Shown: positions 1-8,909 of the stretch, piece after piece
Numbering within the stretch: the first letter of the stretch is position 1
How the letters are laid out: each line of letters starts with the position of its first letter
Translations under genes and position numbers: made by a program
Origin: Deltaproteobacteria bacterium
Lineage (GTDB): Bacteria; Myxococcota_A; UBA9160; UBA4427
DNA length: 64,000 nucleotides
Reading direction: 5' to 3'
Assembly: GCA_029261855.1 (NCBI GenBank)
Contig: JAJDAN010000038.1
Coordinates: 92,051 to 156,050, forward strand
Notes under the pieces: model-generated
What the model was told of the DNA's origin: nothing
Databases searched by the model: none
What the model saw: the letters and a program-made list of their open reading frames with translations, nothing else

Positions 1-1
1 C

Positions 2-1657
2 ATGCTGGCTCAGGGCATCTTCGGACAGGACGCCCTGGCCGCCGTCATTCCGGGCGCCCTGGTCATTCTGGTCTTCGCCCTCCCCCACTACGGTGCGACC
101 CTGATCCGGGTCTACGAAGACCCGGCCGATCGCGGCAAGTATCGGGTGTTCTCGGTCTGGGCCACGCTGGCGGTGGCCAGCGCCTTCGTCGCCAGTCTGT
201 CGAGTTCCTTGTTCGGGTCGCTGCTGCTCACCCTCTATCTGACCTGGAGCCCCTGGCACTACACGGGCCAGAATTACGGCATCGCGTTGATGCTGGCCCG
301 GCGACGCGGCGTCGCCGTGACGCCCGTGGTCAAGCGCGTCGTCTATACGTCGTTCGCCGCATCCTTCGCCCTGACGGTGTTTGCGATCCACAGTGGCCAA
401 CCCGAAGGAAGCTATGCGCCGGTCTCCTACGGCGGCACGGTCTTCGAGCTGCTGCCCATCGGGATTCCCCATGCGTGGGTCGGACCGTCGATCGTCGTGT
501 TGGGGGCGGTCTATCTCGTCACCACCGCGTTGTCGGCGGTCTGGCTGGTCCGGTCGGCGGGGCTGCGCGCGGCTGCACCTGCGCTCGTCCTGATGGCGAC
601 CCAGGCACTGTGGTTCTCGATCCCGGTGCCCCTCCGTCACTGGGAGCTCGCGGGGCCCGACAGTGTTTTCCGGCATGTCTACACGCCCTATGGCTTTCTC
701 TGGATCGCCGGATGTCATGCGCTGCAATACCTGTGGATCACCACCTACTACGCCGCGCAGTCGGAAACCGTCGCGACGGCATTGAAGGCGGAGTCGGGAG
801 CCGGGGCCCAGGTCGAGTCGCGGGGGCGAGCCTGGCGACGACGCGTGCGCTTCCTCGGCAAGGCAGCGCTCATGGGCTATGCGATCTGGATCGTGCCCGC
901 GCTGTTGTTCGCGCCCGGGCTGCTCGGCCGATTGCCGTACGAATCCGGTCTCGCGGTGATGGTCGCTGCCATGGTCAACCTCCATCACTTCGTCCTGGAC
1001 GGCGCGATCTGGAAGCTGAGAGACGGGCGCGTTGCGAGGATCCTCCTCCGCAGCGCGCCGCCCGTCGATTCCACCGGCAGGCCGGAAGCGCTGGACGCGC
1101 CCACTCGTGTCCCGTGGCTGCGGCGGGGCCTGCAGGGCCTCGGAGCCCTCGCGCTCGCGTACGGGGTCTTGATGTTCTGGGTGGACGACTTCGGTTTCGC
1201 GTCGGCGATGTCCCGCGGGGATACGGTGCGGGCGGAGCGTGCCCTCGACCGGCTCGCGCTTCTGGGGCGCGACGGCCCCGGCCGCCGCACGGAGCTGGGC
1301 CGCCGGCTGGCACGGGACGGGGATCCCGCGGCGGCGCGAGGTCAGCTGTTGCGCAGCGTCGAGCTCGCGCCGACGGCTCGCGGATACCAATCGCTCGGCT
1401 TGCTCCACGAGCAGGCCCGCGAGTGGCAGGACGCCGCGACCGCCTATGATTCGGCGCTGGCGCTCGCGCCGGACGACGTCGCCATCTTGTCCCGTGCCGG
1501 CCGAGCCTGGCTCGAGACGGGTCGCATCGACCGAGCCGTGCCACTGCTCGAGCGAGCGGTGGCACTGGCGCCGAACGACAACCGCATCAGATGGGATCTC
1601 GGGCGCGCGCGCCGGGAGGCCGATGTGACATCCCAGGCGCAGAAGCCAGAGCGCTGA
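2..1657 (+). CDS. Polytopic membrane protein with C-terminal TPR repeats (5' end probably outside window)
   Basis: The first two thirds (to about residue 400) is a series of hydrophobic segments consistent with about ten membrane spans, with a short conserved-looking stretch LPHYGATLIR near the start and SPWHYTGQNYG near residue 85. The last 130 residues hold about three tetratricopeptide repeats (for example around LLHEQAREWQDAATAYDSAL), probably a soluble protein-binding platform. The reading frame opens with ATG at base 2, but the protein begins in the middle of membrane sequence with no signal-like N terminus, so I think it starts upstream of the window. I do not recognise the family; function unknown. 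The next gene, encoding a membrane-anchored sulfatase-fold protein, follows after 81 bases on the same strand. Confidence 0.8.
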   Translation: MLAQGIFGQDALAAVIPGALVILVFALPHYGATLIRVYEDPADRGKYRVFSVWATLAVASAFVASLSSSLFGSLLLTLYLTWSPWHYTGQNYGIALMLARRRGVAVTPVVKRVVYTSFAASFALTVFAIHSGQPEGSYAPVSYGGTVFELLPIGIPHAWVGPSIVVLGAVYLVTTALSAVWLVRSAGLRAAAPALVLMATQALWFSIPVPLRHWELAGPDSVFRHVYTPYGFLWIAGCHALQYLWITTYYAAQSETVATALKAESGAGAQVESRGRAWRRRVRFLGKAALMGYAIWIVPALLFAPGLLGRLPYESGLAVMVAAMVNLHHFVLDGAIWKLRDGRVARILLRSAPPVDSTGRPEALDAPTRVPWLRRGLQGLGALALAYGVLMFWVDDFGFASAMSRGDTVRAERALDRLALLGRDGPGRRTELGRRLARDGDPAAARGQLLRSVELAPTARGYQSLGLLHEQAREWQDAATAYDSALALAPDDVAILSRAGRAWLETGRIDRAVPLLERAVALAPNDNRIRWDLGRARREADVTSQAQKPER

Positions 1658-1738
1658 AAACCAGGTATTGACCGGACACTGGACACCAAGCGCTGGGATC
1701 CAGGCACCGAGACGCGTCGAAAGGACGGACACGCCACC

Positions 1739-3268
1739 TTGCTCCGCAAGATCATCGACTCTTCCTGGTTCTATTTTGCACTCGCGGGCCTCCTGATCGT
1801 CGCCGCCGTCTACTCACAGCTGCGCTTCGAGCCGCTGGAGAGGCCCGTCGGAGACGCCGCAGACATCCGAGCGATGCCCGAGCGCGAGCAGCTCAACGTC
1901 GTGTTCGTCGTGATCGACATGCTGCGCGCCGATCGTCTCAGCGCCTACGGCAATCCGCGTCCGACGAGTCCCGTGCTCGACGCGATGGCCGCGAATGGCG
2001 TGCAGTTCATGAACGTCGAGGCTCAGTCGAGTTGGACCAAGGCCTCGATGGCGTCCATGTGGACCGGAATGTATCCCGAGCGAACCGGGGTACAGCGCTT
2101 CTTCCACGCGATGCCCCAGGAGGCGACGCTGCCGGCGGAGATCCTGAAGGACGCCGGCTACAGGACCGCGGGCATCTGGCGCAACGGTTGGGTGGCCAAC
2201 AACTTCGGGTTCGGGCAGGGCTTCGACCTCTACATCCGGCCGCGTCAGGTTCGTCCAGAACACAAGGTGACGCGCTCGTCGCCAGGCGTGCGCAACCTCC
2301 CCGGCACCGACATGGACGCGACGCTGTCGGCAATCGAGTTCATGACCGGGGCCAAGGACGATCCGTTCTTTCTGTACGTCCACTACATGGACGTCCACCA
2401 GTACCTCTACACCGACCTGTCGCCCGACTTCGGGACCAGCTTCTCGGACTTCTACGACAGCTCGATCTACTGGAGCGACTACAACATCGGGCGCCTCATG
2501 AAGGCCCTGCGTGACCTGGGGATCGCCGAGAAGACCCTGGTGGTCGTCATTTCGGACCACGGCGAGGCCTTCTTCGAGCACGGCATCGAGGGCCACGCCC
2601 GCAACCTCTACCGCGAGGTGCTCGACACGCCCTGGATCATGGCGCTTCCGTTCCGGCTCGATCCGGGTGTCGTGGTGGACCAGCGCGTCGCCAATGTCGA
2701 CGTGTGGCCGACCCTGCTCGACATGCTCGGCCTGCCGCCGCTTCCGGGCGCCGAGGGCGTGTCGGCGCTGCCCTTGATCCTCGATGCCGCCGAGGGACGT
2801 TCCGACGGCACGGCCGAGAGCGACCGGGCGGTATTCGCCCAGCTCGATCGCAGCTGGGGCCGCGTGGACGCCGAACCCGTCCCCACGCTCTCGATGGTGA
2901 AGGGGGCGCATCGCATCAACTACCTGACGAACAACCCCGACCGGGTCGAGGTGTTCGATCGCGTCGAGGACCCCAAGGAAACGAAGAACATCGCGAGCGA
3001 TCGGCCCGAGCTGGTGAGCGAGCTGAAGAGCGAGATCGATGCATTCTTCGGACGCCCCAAGACCGCCTGGTCGTCGGCGCCTGAGGTCGAGCTCGACGAG
3101 ATGCACATCAACCAGCTACGCGCGTTGGGATACGTGATCGAGACGCCGGGCGATCGACCGCAGCACGGAGATCGCCCGGGCAAGGCGATCCCGAAGCCGC
3201 CGGTTGCCAAGGGCGAGTCTGCAGAGGAAGTACCGGCCCCGGCCGTCCAGGTGCCTGCGACGAACTGA
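1739..3268 (+). CDS. Membrane-anchored sulfatase-fold (alkaline phosphatase superfamily) protein
   Basis: One N-terminal transmembrane segment (residues 10-25) anchors a periplasmic sulfatase domain. Metal-binding landmarks are visible: VVIDMLRADR with Asp at about residue 60, and ISDHGEAFFEHG with Asp273-His274. Where true sulfatases carry the Cys or Ser that becomes formylglycine (CxPSR), this protein reads SSWTKASMASM with Thr at about residue 100, so it probably does not mature as a classical sulfatase; phosphoethanolamine transferases and some other superfamily members use Thr. The C terminus (after about 480) is Pro/Lys-rich and probably disordered. The start is TTG at 1739 with GAAAGGA upstream; it gives the full hydrophobic anchor. 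Substrate unknown. Confidence 0.88.
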   Translation: MLRKIIDSSWFYFALAGLLIVAAVYSQLRFEPLERPVGDAADIRAMPEREQLNVVFVVIDMLRADRLSAYGNPRPTSPVLDAMAANGVQFMNVEAQSSWTKASMASMWTGMYPERTGVQRFFHAMPQEATLPAEILKDAGYRTAGIWRNGWVANNFGFGQGFDLYIRPRQVRPEHKVTRSSPGVRNLPGTDMDATLSAIEFMTGAKDDPFFLYVHYMDVHQYLYTDLSPDFGTSFSDFYDSSIYWSDYNIGRLMKALRDLGIAEKTLVVVISDHGEAFFEHGIEGHARNLYREVLDTPWIMALPFRLDPGVVVDQRVANVDVWPTLLDMLGLPPLPGAEGVSALPLILDAAEGRSDGTAESDRAVFAQLDRSWGRVDAEPVPTLSMVKGAHRINYLTNNPDRVEVFDRVEDPKETKNIASDRPELVSELKSEIDAFFGRPKTAWSSAPEVELDEMHINQLRALGYVIETPGDRPQHGDRPGKAIPKPPVAKGESAEEVPAPAVQVPATN

Positions 3269-3280
3269 TCGTCTCTCGGC

Positions 3281-4393
3281 TCAGCCCTGGAAGCTGGTCT
3301 CCAGCCGGGACCGACGCTCGTGTCGTTCGATGGCGAGCTCGATCATGCGGTCGAGCAGGGCGGGGTAGGGCAGTCCCGACGCGGCCCACATGAGCGGGAA
3401 CATCGAGCTGTCGGTGAACCCGGGCAGGCTGTTCAGCTCGTTGACGTAGAGCGCGCCCGTATCGCGTTCGAGGAAGAAGTCGACGCGGGCGATGCCTTCG
3501 CCTTCCAGCGCCTGGAAGGCTTCGATCGCCATGCTGCGGATTCGCTTGCTGACGTCTTCCGGGATGCGCGCCGGGATCTGCAGCTCGGTGCTCTCGTCGA
3601 GGTACTTCGATTCGTAGTCGTAGAATTCATGACTCGAAACGATCTCGCCGGGGATGGACGCTTCCGGGCAGTCGTTACCCAACACGGCGACCTCGATCTC
3701 GCGGGCGTCGATGGCCTTCTCGATGACGATCTTGGTGTCGTAGCGGGCGGCTTCGCCGATGGCTTCGAGCAGTGAGTCGAGGTCGCTCGCCTTGGAGATG
3801 CCCACCGACGATCCGGAATTCGCGGGCTTGACGAAGAGCGGAAGCCCCAGCGCTTCGATGGCCGCCTCGGCGGCGGCGCGTCTTCCTTCCGCGATGTCCG
3901 CGCCGCGCAGGACGACGTCCGGCACCACGGGCAGGCCAGCCGCTGCCAGCAGGCGTTTGGCAATGTCCTTGTCCATCTGCACCGCGGACGACAGCACCCC
4001 GGACCCGACGTAGGGGATCTCGGCCAGCTCGAGCAAGCCCTGGAGGGATCCGTCTTCGCCGCCGTGGCCGTGGATGATGGGGAAGATCACGTCGAGGGGC
4101 TGCGGGGCGTCTCCGGTGTCGGACCCGCCACTCGGCGAGACCCCGAGCGGAACCGCGGTGAGGTTGGCTCCGGGCACCGCCGGCAAGCGCACCTCGTTGC
4201 CGGAGACCGCCTTTTCGGGGAGCAGCTCGGGGCCGGCGCCGATGCGCCAGCGGCCCGCAGGGTCGACTGCGATGAGGGTGACGTCGTACTTGTCCGGGTC
4301 GAGCGCGTGGAAGATGGAGGTCGCCGAGCTCAGGGACACCTGGTGCTCGACGGAGCGCCCGCCAAAGAGAAGCCCTACGCGCAGTCTGGCCAT
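3281..4393 (-). CDS. ddl: D-alanine--D-alanine ligase
   Basis: ATP-grasp ligase joining two D-alanines for the peptidoglycan stem peptide, in the cytoplasm. The N-terminal motif GLLFGGRSVEHQVSLSSA is the classic Ddl signature; IIHGHGGEDGSLQGLLEL, PYVGSGVLSSAVQMDKD and VKPANSGSSVGISK follow, and the C-terminal metal site appears as RVDFFLE and NELNSLPGFTDSSMFP. From ATG 4393 the product is 370 residues, normal for Ddl. The open frame extends 47 codons further upstream, but that part is unrelated, low-complexity sequence and overlaps the divergent promoter region. A TATAGT -10-like box lies 21 nt upstream. No other cell-wall gene is adjacent; larE is divergent. Confidence 0.96.
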   Translation of the reverse strand: MARLRVGLLFGGRSVEHQVSLSSATSIFHALDPDKYDVTLIAVDPAGRWRIGAGPELLPEKAVSGNEVRLPAVPGANLTAVPLGVSPSGGSDTGDAPQPLDVIFPIIHGHGGEDGSLQGLLELAEIPYVGSGVLSSAVQMDKDIAKRLLAAAGLPVVPDVVLRGADIAEGRRAAAEAAIEALGLPLFVKPANSGSSVGISKASDLDSLLEAIGEAARYDTKIVIEKAIDAREIEVAVLGNDCPEASIPGEIVSSHEFYDYESKYLDESTELQIPARIPEDVSKRIRSMAIEAFQALEGEGIARVDFFLERDTGALYVNELNSLPGFTDSSMFPLMWAASGLPYPALLDRMIELAIERHERRSRLETSFQG

Positions 4394-4414
4394 GTCGTCC
4401 CCCCGGAATGCCCA

Positions 4415-4420
4415 ACTATA
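4415..4420 (-). promoter_or_regulatory. -10-like box of ddl
   Basis: On the minus strand this reads TATAGT, 21 nt before the ddl ATG; a run of G residues between them could serve as a weak ribosome site. No convincing -35 hexamer is seen 16-18 nt further upstream. Confidence 0.4.
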
Positions 4421-4471
4421 CCGTGCGGTACCCGTCGGACGCTTCGGGTTCCCTCTCGCCGTTCTGAAGGG

Positions 4472-4477
4472 TACCCT
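4472..4477 (+). promoter_or_regulatory. -10-like box of larE (leaderless type)
   Basis: TACCCT, preceded by GG, 7 nt before the larE ATG, with no Shine-Dalgarno sequence between. A transcript starting about 7 nt after this box would begin at or next to the start codon. The same arrangement recurs before many first genes in the window. Confidence 0.4.
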
Positions 4478-4484
4478 CGCGGCC

Positions 4485-5396
4485 ATGTCGCCCCCCGGTT
4501 CTACGCCCGTCTCCGTGTCCGTCTCGACGCCCACCTCCCAGCGGGAGGGATCGGCCGAGCTGCGACCGGTGTCTGCGGCCCTCCTCGCGAAGCAGGATGC
4601 CCTCGTCGAACGCCTGCGGTCGACGAAGCGGCTGCTGGTCGCGTTCTCGGGGGGTGTGGACTCGAGCTACCTGGCGTGGGCCGCCCGCGAGGCTCTCGGA
4701 GACGATGCACTGGCCGTGACCGCGGTGTCGCCGTCGTACCCGCAGAGTCACCGCCGCATGGCGGAGCAGATCGTCGCCGACTTCGACATCGCCCATCGCT
4801 TCGTCGAGACGCGCGAGATGGAAAGCGAAGCCTACCGCGCCAACGCCCCCGACCGTTGCTACCACTGCAAGAGCGAGCTCTTCATGCGCCTCGACGGGAT
4901 CCTCGACGAGCTCGACTTCCAGGCGATCGCCTACGGGATCAACACCGACGACACCGGCGACTTCCGCCCGGGTCACCGCGCCGCCGACGAGCACCAAGTC
5001 TTGTCTCCCTTCCTCGACGTCGCGCTCTCGAAGCAGGAGATCCGCGACCTGTCGCGCGCCGTCGGTCTTCCCACCGCGGACCTGCCGGCTTCGGCCTGTC
5101 TCTCGTCGAGGCTTCCCTACGGCACGGAAGTGACCCCCGAGCGTCTGGCACAGGTCGAAGAGGGAGAAGAGCGACTGCGGGCGCTGGGCTTCCGTCAGGT
5201 TCGGCTACGTCACCACGGGAATCTCGCGCGCGTCGAGATCGCGCCGGAAGAGATGGGCCGCGCTCTGGACCCGGAGATGGCTGCCGAGATCACGCGCGTC
5301 ATCAAACCGTTGGGCTTCCGCTGGGTATCCCTCGACCTCGAGGGCTATCGCATGGGGTCGCTCAACGAAGTGCTCTTCGTCCGAAATAGCGACTGA
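4485..5396 (+). CDS. larE: ATP-dependent sacrificial sulfur transferase LarE
   Basis: LarE supplies sulfur during assembly of the nickel-pincer nucleotide cofactor of lactate racemase-type enzymes. The PP-loop SGGVDSSYLAW (residues 55-65) binds ATP; SACLSSRLPYG (about 203-213) contains the Cys205 equivalent to the sacrificial cysteine of the characterised enzyme, and a CxxC pair (125/128) is also present. The product from ATG 4485 is 303 residues with a variable first 30; the open frame runs upstream into antisense ddl sequence, which I exclude. LarB, LarC and a LarA-type client are not in this window, so the partners must be elsewhere if the pathway is complete. Confidence 0.93.
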   Translation: MSPPGSTPVSVSVSTPTSQREGSAELRPVSAALLAKQDALVERLRSTKRLLVAFSGGVDSSYLAWAAREALGDDALAVTAVSPSYPQSHRRMAEQIVADFDIAHRFVETREMESEAYRANAPDRCYHCKSELFMRLDGILDELDFQAIAYGINTDDTGDFRPGHRAADEHQVLSPFLDVALSKQEIRDLSRAVGLPTADLPASACLSSRLPYGTEVTPERLAQVEEGEERLRALGFRQVRLRHHGNLARVEIAPEEMGRALDPEMAAEITRVIKPLGFRWVSLDLEGYRMGSLNEVLFVRNSD

Positions 5397-5403
5397 ATCT
5401 TTC

Positions 5404-6309
5404 GTGGCGCCTTCCGTCTTCGACGTTCGCGGCGATCCGCGCGCAATGGGTCTGGCCCAGGGCACGCTGTGCCGCGATGACATCCGCAAGGCGTTGGTCG
5501 ACGCCGGGATCGCGCGTCGGGGACGTCTGCCTGCGAGTCTGCGGCCGCTGATCGCCGGGCCCGTGCTCGGTCGCGGCATGGGGCTCTCGATCGTCCGTCA
5601 CTACCCCCACCTGAGCGAGCGCATCCAGGGTCTCGCGCGCGGCGCCGGTCAGTCCATCGAGTCGCTCATGGACCTGTTTCTCCAGGGAGTCGGCCCGGCC
5701 GGCCAGCCGGGGCTCTGCGCTTCGGCACCGGCCGCAGCCCGGGCTGGTGAGGGGTCCTTCCTGTTGCGCTCGATCGGCGACGCAGACTGGGTGGTGCGTC
5801 GCAGCCGCCCCGAGGTGGGCTTCGCATCCGTGGAGCTGACCGTGCCGTGGATGGCGCCTGCGGTCGCCGGTGTGAACGAATCCGGTGTGGCAGCCACGCT
5901 TGCGCCCATCGAGGCCGCCAGTCCCCTGGCGAACGCGCCCCCGGCATTGCTGCTGGTACAGGAGTGCCTGCAGCGTTTCCACGACGTCGCCGGCTGTATC
6001 GACTGGTGCTCCAAGCGGCCGGTTTCGGGGGTCGCGGCCATTCTGGTTGCGGACGCGAGCGGGAACGCCGCGGTCATCGGGATCGACGGAGACACGCGGC
6101 AGGTCGTCGAGGCGTCCGACGGCGTGCGGGTCGGGGGCGGTCGGCCCGAGGGCCATCTCGAACTGCTGAAGGACGTCGAATCCGCGTCGTCGCCGGGAGA
6201 CGTCGCCTCATTGCCCGAGGGCACCCGTGTCGTCGTGGTGCCGGGCGAGCGCGCACTGCGGCTCCTCGGCGAGGACGGCGCGGCGGCCCAGGTCTTCAGC
6301 GTCGACTGA
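5404..6309 (+). CDS. C45-like (acyl-CoA:6-APA acyltransferase family) Ntn hydrolase
   Basis: The N terminus FDVRGDPRAMGLAQG matches the G-x-P-x-xxGxxxG opening of peptidase family C45 proteins. The family's self-cleaving nucleophile would be Cys105 in QPGLCASAP; a later block VAGVNESGVAAT corresponds to the conserved glycine-rich strand of the family (N-E-x-G). Members are cytoplasmic N-terminal-nucleophile amidohydrolases or acyltransferases with varied substrates. It begins with GTG 8 bases after larE stops, so it is probably co-transcribed, but no functional link is known. It converges with the AlgJ-like gene, overlapping by 14 bases. Substrate unknown. Confidence 0.7.
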   Translation: MAPSVFDVRGDPRAMGLAQGTLCRDDIRKALVDAGIARRGRLPASLRPLIAGPVLGRGMGLSIVRHYPHLSERIQGLARGAGQSIESLMDLFLQGVGPAGQPGLCASAPAAARAGEGSFLLRSIGDADWVVRRSRPEVGFASVELTVPWMAPAVAGVNESGVAATLAPIEAASPLANAPPALLLVQECLQRFHDVAGCIDWCSKRPVSGVAAILVADASGNAAVIGIDGDTRQVVEASDGVRVGGGRPEGHLELLKDVESASSPGDVASLPEGTRVVVVPGERALRLLGEDGAAAQVFSVD

Positions 6310-7450
6310 CTTCTTCGATGTCGAGGGGTGGACGGTCCAGGAAACGCTCGGCGATCTCCTGGATCACGACGTCGGGTCGCTCGGCCTCGACGACGCGCGG
6401 GTCGACGTCGCGTTCCCAGACGTAGACGATTCGCGAGAAGCTCTCGGACAAGAAGGGCACCAGGGCATCCGCGAAGGAGTCGCGGAACATCACCGCGCTG
6501 GGGAGTGAGCCGTCGCCCGTGCCGAGACCGAAGGGGAGCTGGCGCCGCATGCGATCGTCCAGGGCGGCCCGGCGCTTGGCGGGTACCTCGGCCCGGGGCG
6601 CCTTGACGACCAGGTCGAGGGATTCTTCCGGGTAGGCGCGACTCAGCCCGACGATCCTCGCGAGCCCGAGACCCGGCCGAGTGCGTGTGAAGCCGCGGAT
6701 CGGGACCGGCGGCTGCGGTACCAGCGATGCGTCGATCTGGGCCAGACGTATCAGAATCGCGCGGTACGCCGCATAGGCGCCCCGGTCGTTCCAGTGTGTG
6801 TCGGTCTTGTGATAAGCGCGTCCCTCGCGGGCGGCCGCCCGCAGGGCCGGTCGCAGGTCGAGGAAGGGGACGGTCGAGGCCTCCCGGAGCCGATCGACGA
6901 GCTGGTCGAGCTGGGATTCCTCCGAGACTCGCGGCAACGACGCCGGCATGTAGTCGGCGTAGATCCGATGCTTGTTGGGTACGAGTACGAGCAGGTAGGC
7001 GATGTCCCTCTCGGCGAGCCACGCCCGTCGCGCTTCGAGCACACGTAGCCAGCGCTCGAGCGCGTCGGCGTCCAATCGCGCCGTGCCGCGGTACTGCGCG
7101 ACGGCATTCTCGTCGCCGAGGAAGAGCCAGCCGTCGCGCCCCACGATGAGCTTGTCCGACGGCGAGCTGCCGAACAGCTCGATGTGGATCCACGCCCAGG
7201 CGCGGATCGCGTCGTCACGCAGGCCGATGCGATCGTCGTAGTAGGCCTCGAGCGCCGTCGGGAGACGCGCGATCCCGGTCGGGGAAAGCTCGGGCGTCGG
7301 GAACGGAGCCAGGCTCCGCTGTTCGGTCAGCGAAAGCGAATCGTCGGGGAGCGCGAGGCTCAGCAACAGTGGCAGCCACAACAAGGCCAGGAAGGCCACG
7401 GTCGTGATCCGGGAGTCGCGGGCGGGCGGAGTCGCTTCGGAGGCCGTCAA
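6296..7450 (-). CDS. AlgJ/AlgX-like SGNH-fold acetyltransferase component
   Basis: A single N-terminal membrane helix (about 17-35) is followed by an extracytoplasmic SGNH domain as in AlgJ/AlgX, which finish O-acetylation of exopolysaccharide. Catalytic landmarks: KTDTHWNDRGAY with Asp217 and His219, and MFRDSFADAL with Ser325 as likely nucleophile; GRDGWLFLGDENAV near 104-117 is typical of the family. I start it at TTG 7450, directly after the stop of the upstream AlgI-like gene (TGA at 7454-7452); the frame continues upstream but only through antisense-quality, Arg/Ser-rich sequence. The pairing with an AlgI-type MBOAT gene is the standard two-component arrangement. Confidence 0.85.
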   Translation of the reverse strand: MTASEATPPARDSRITTVAFLALLWLPLLLSLALPDDSLSLTEQRSLAPFPTPELSPTGIARLPTALEAYYDDRIGLRDDAIRAWAWIHIELFGSSPSDKLIVGRDGWLFLGDENAVAQYRGTARLDADALERWLRVLEARRAWLAERDIAYLLVLVPNKHRIYADYMPASLPRVSEESQLDQLVDRLREASTVPFLDLRPALRAAAREGRAYHKTDTHWNDRGAYAAYRAILIRLAQIDASLVPQPPVPIRGFTRTRPGLGLARIVGLSRAYPEESLDLVVKAPRAEVPAKRRAALDDRMRRQLPFGLGTGDGSLPSAVMFRDSFADALVPFLSESFSRIVYVWERDVDPRVVEAERPDVVIQEIAERFLDRPPLDIEEVSRR

Positions 7451-7451
7451 G

Positions 7452-8909
7452 TCAGAACCGGAAGTAGATGAAGGGGTTGTGGGTGCCGGCCGCCAGCGCC
7501 ATCGCGCAGGCCACGAGCAGCGCCTGGACCGCCACGAAGCGCGCTGCGGCGAGCGCCGGTGAGAGGGAGCTCTCGCCCCGGTCGTGATGCTCGCGACCGA
7601 GGCTGGCACGGATCACGGGCATCCAGGGCACCGAGCCGAGGATGGCGACGACGAGCACCCCCACCGTCTTGGGATCGAGGAAGAGCGACAACGGGTGCAG
7701 CGACTGCGGATCGCCGCCCGGGACGAAGAGAGCCTGCCAGTAGGACAGCGCCTGGGGCAGGTCGTCCGCACGGAAGACCACCCAGGCGAGGAACACGGCC
7801 AGCAGCGTGTAGGCACGCGCAACCGGAACGGGGGCACGTTCGAGCTGCGCGCCGAGGCCGAGGCGTTCGATCACCATGAGGCCGCCGTGCAACAGGCCCC
7901 AGACGAGGAAGGTCCAGCTGGCCCCGTGCCACAGGCCGCACAGGACGAACACGAGCAACAGGTTCGAGTAGGTTCGAAGTGCACCGCGCCGACTGCCGCC
8001 GAGCGGGATGAAGAGGTAGTCGCGAAACCACGTGGACAGCGTGATGTGCCAGCGTCGCCAGAACTCGCGAACCGACCGGGACGTGTAGGGGTGCCGGAAG
8101 TTCTCGGGGAAGTCGAAGCCGAACACGCGTCCCAGGCCGATCGCCATGTCGGTGTAGCCCGAGAAGTCGAAGTAGATCTGCAGCCCGTACGCCACGGCCC
8201 CCAGCCAGGCGACGGCCGCCGACAGCTCGGACGCGGGCAACGCGAAGATGCGATCGACGGGCACTGCCAGGCTGTTCGCGATGAGGACCTTCTTCGCGAG
8301 TCCCACGACGAAGCGCCGAACGCCCGACGCCACCTGGTCCGCGTTCGCGCTCCGCTCGCGCAGCTGGGCGGCGAGCTGACGATATCGGACGATGGGCCCC
8401 GCGATGAGCTGCGGGAAGAGCGAGATGTAGAGCGCCACCCGGAGCGGGTTGCGATCGACGGGCGCGTCCCGTCGGTAGACGTCCACCACGTAGGTGATCG
8501 CCTGAAAGGTGAAGAAGGAGATTCCGATCGGAAGGTGTACGGGCGCCAGCTCGACCGCCGGAACTCCCATCGCTGTGAGGGCGAAGTTCAGGTTGTCGAC
8601 GGCGAAGTTCGCGTACTTGAAGGCGCCGAGCAGCAAGAGGTTCGTCGCGACGCCGAGCGTGAGGGCGCGACGGCGGCCCGCCGCCGTCTTCGCGCCGTCG
8701 ATCCCGCGACCGAATCCGTAGTTGACGGCGACGGAGGCGAGGAGCACTGCGACGTAGCCCGTCTCACCCCAGGCGTAGAAGAAGAGACTGGCTGCGAGCA
8801 GCAGTGCGTTGCGGGCGGGAACCCCGAAGCCCGCCCGAGCCAGCAGGAAATAGGCGCTGAGCACCAGGGGCAAGAACCCGAACAGGAAGACGGTAGAGCT
8901 GAAGATCAT
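7452..8909 (-). CDS. AlgI-like MBOAT family membrane O-acyltransferase
   Basis: Polytopic inner-membrane protein of 485 residues that in this family passes acetyl groups from the cytoplasm to a periplasmic SGNH partner for polysaccharide O-acetylation. Family motifs: FKYANF near 98, PQLIAGPIVRY near 165-175, YFDFSGYTDMAIGLG near 246-260, EFWRRWHITLSTWFRDYLFIPLGG near 282-305 and the active-site His328 in CGLWHGASWTF. It overlaps the upstream glycosyltransferase by 4 bases (ATGA) and is followed at once by the AlgJ-like gene, so the three are one translation-coupled set. The polymer modified is not known; no polymerase or export genes adjoin. Confidence 0.94.
   Translation of the reverse strand: MIFSSTVFLFGFLPLVLSAYFLLARAGFGVPARNALLLAASLFFYAWGETGYVAVLLASVAVNYGFGRGIDGAKTAAGRRRALTLGVATNLLLLGAFKYANFAVDNLNFALTAMGVPAVELAPVHLPIGISFFTFQAITYVVDVYRRDAPVDRNPLRVALYISLFPQLIAGPIVRYRQLAAQLRERSANADQVASGVRRFVVGLAKKVLIANSLAVPVDRIFALPASELSAAVAWLGAVAYGLQIYFDFSGYTDMAIGLGRVFGFDFPENFRHPYTSRSVREFWRRWHITLSTWFRDYLFIPLGGSRRGALRTYSNLLLVFVLCGLWHGASWTFLVWGLLHGGLMVIERLGLGAQLERAPVPVARAYTLLAVFLAWVVFRADDLPQALSYWQALFVPGGDPQSLHPLSLFLDPKTVGVLVVAILGSVPWMPVIRASLGREHHDRGESSLSPALAAARFVAVQALLVACAMALAAGTHNPFIYFRF

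Noticed and set aside
3281-4534. The longer Ddl start at 4534
   Set aside because: The additional 47 residues are Arg/Thr-rich and lie across the divergent larE start; the conserved Ddl N terminus begins at ATG 4393.
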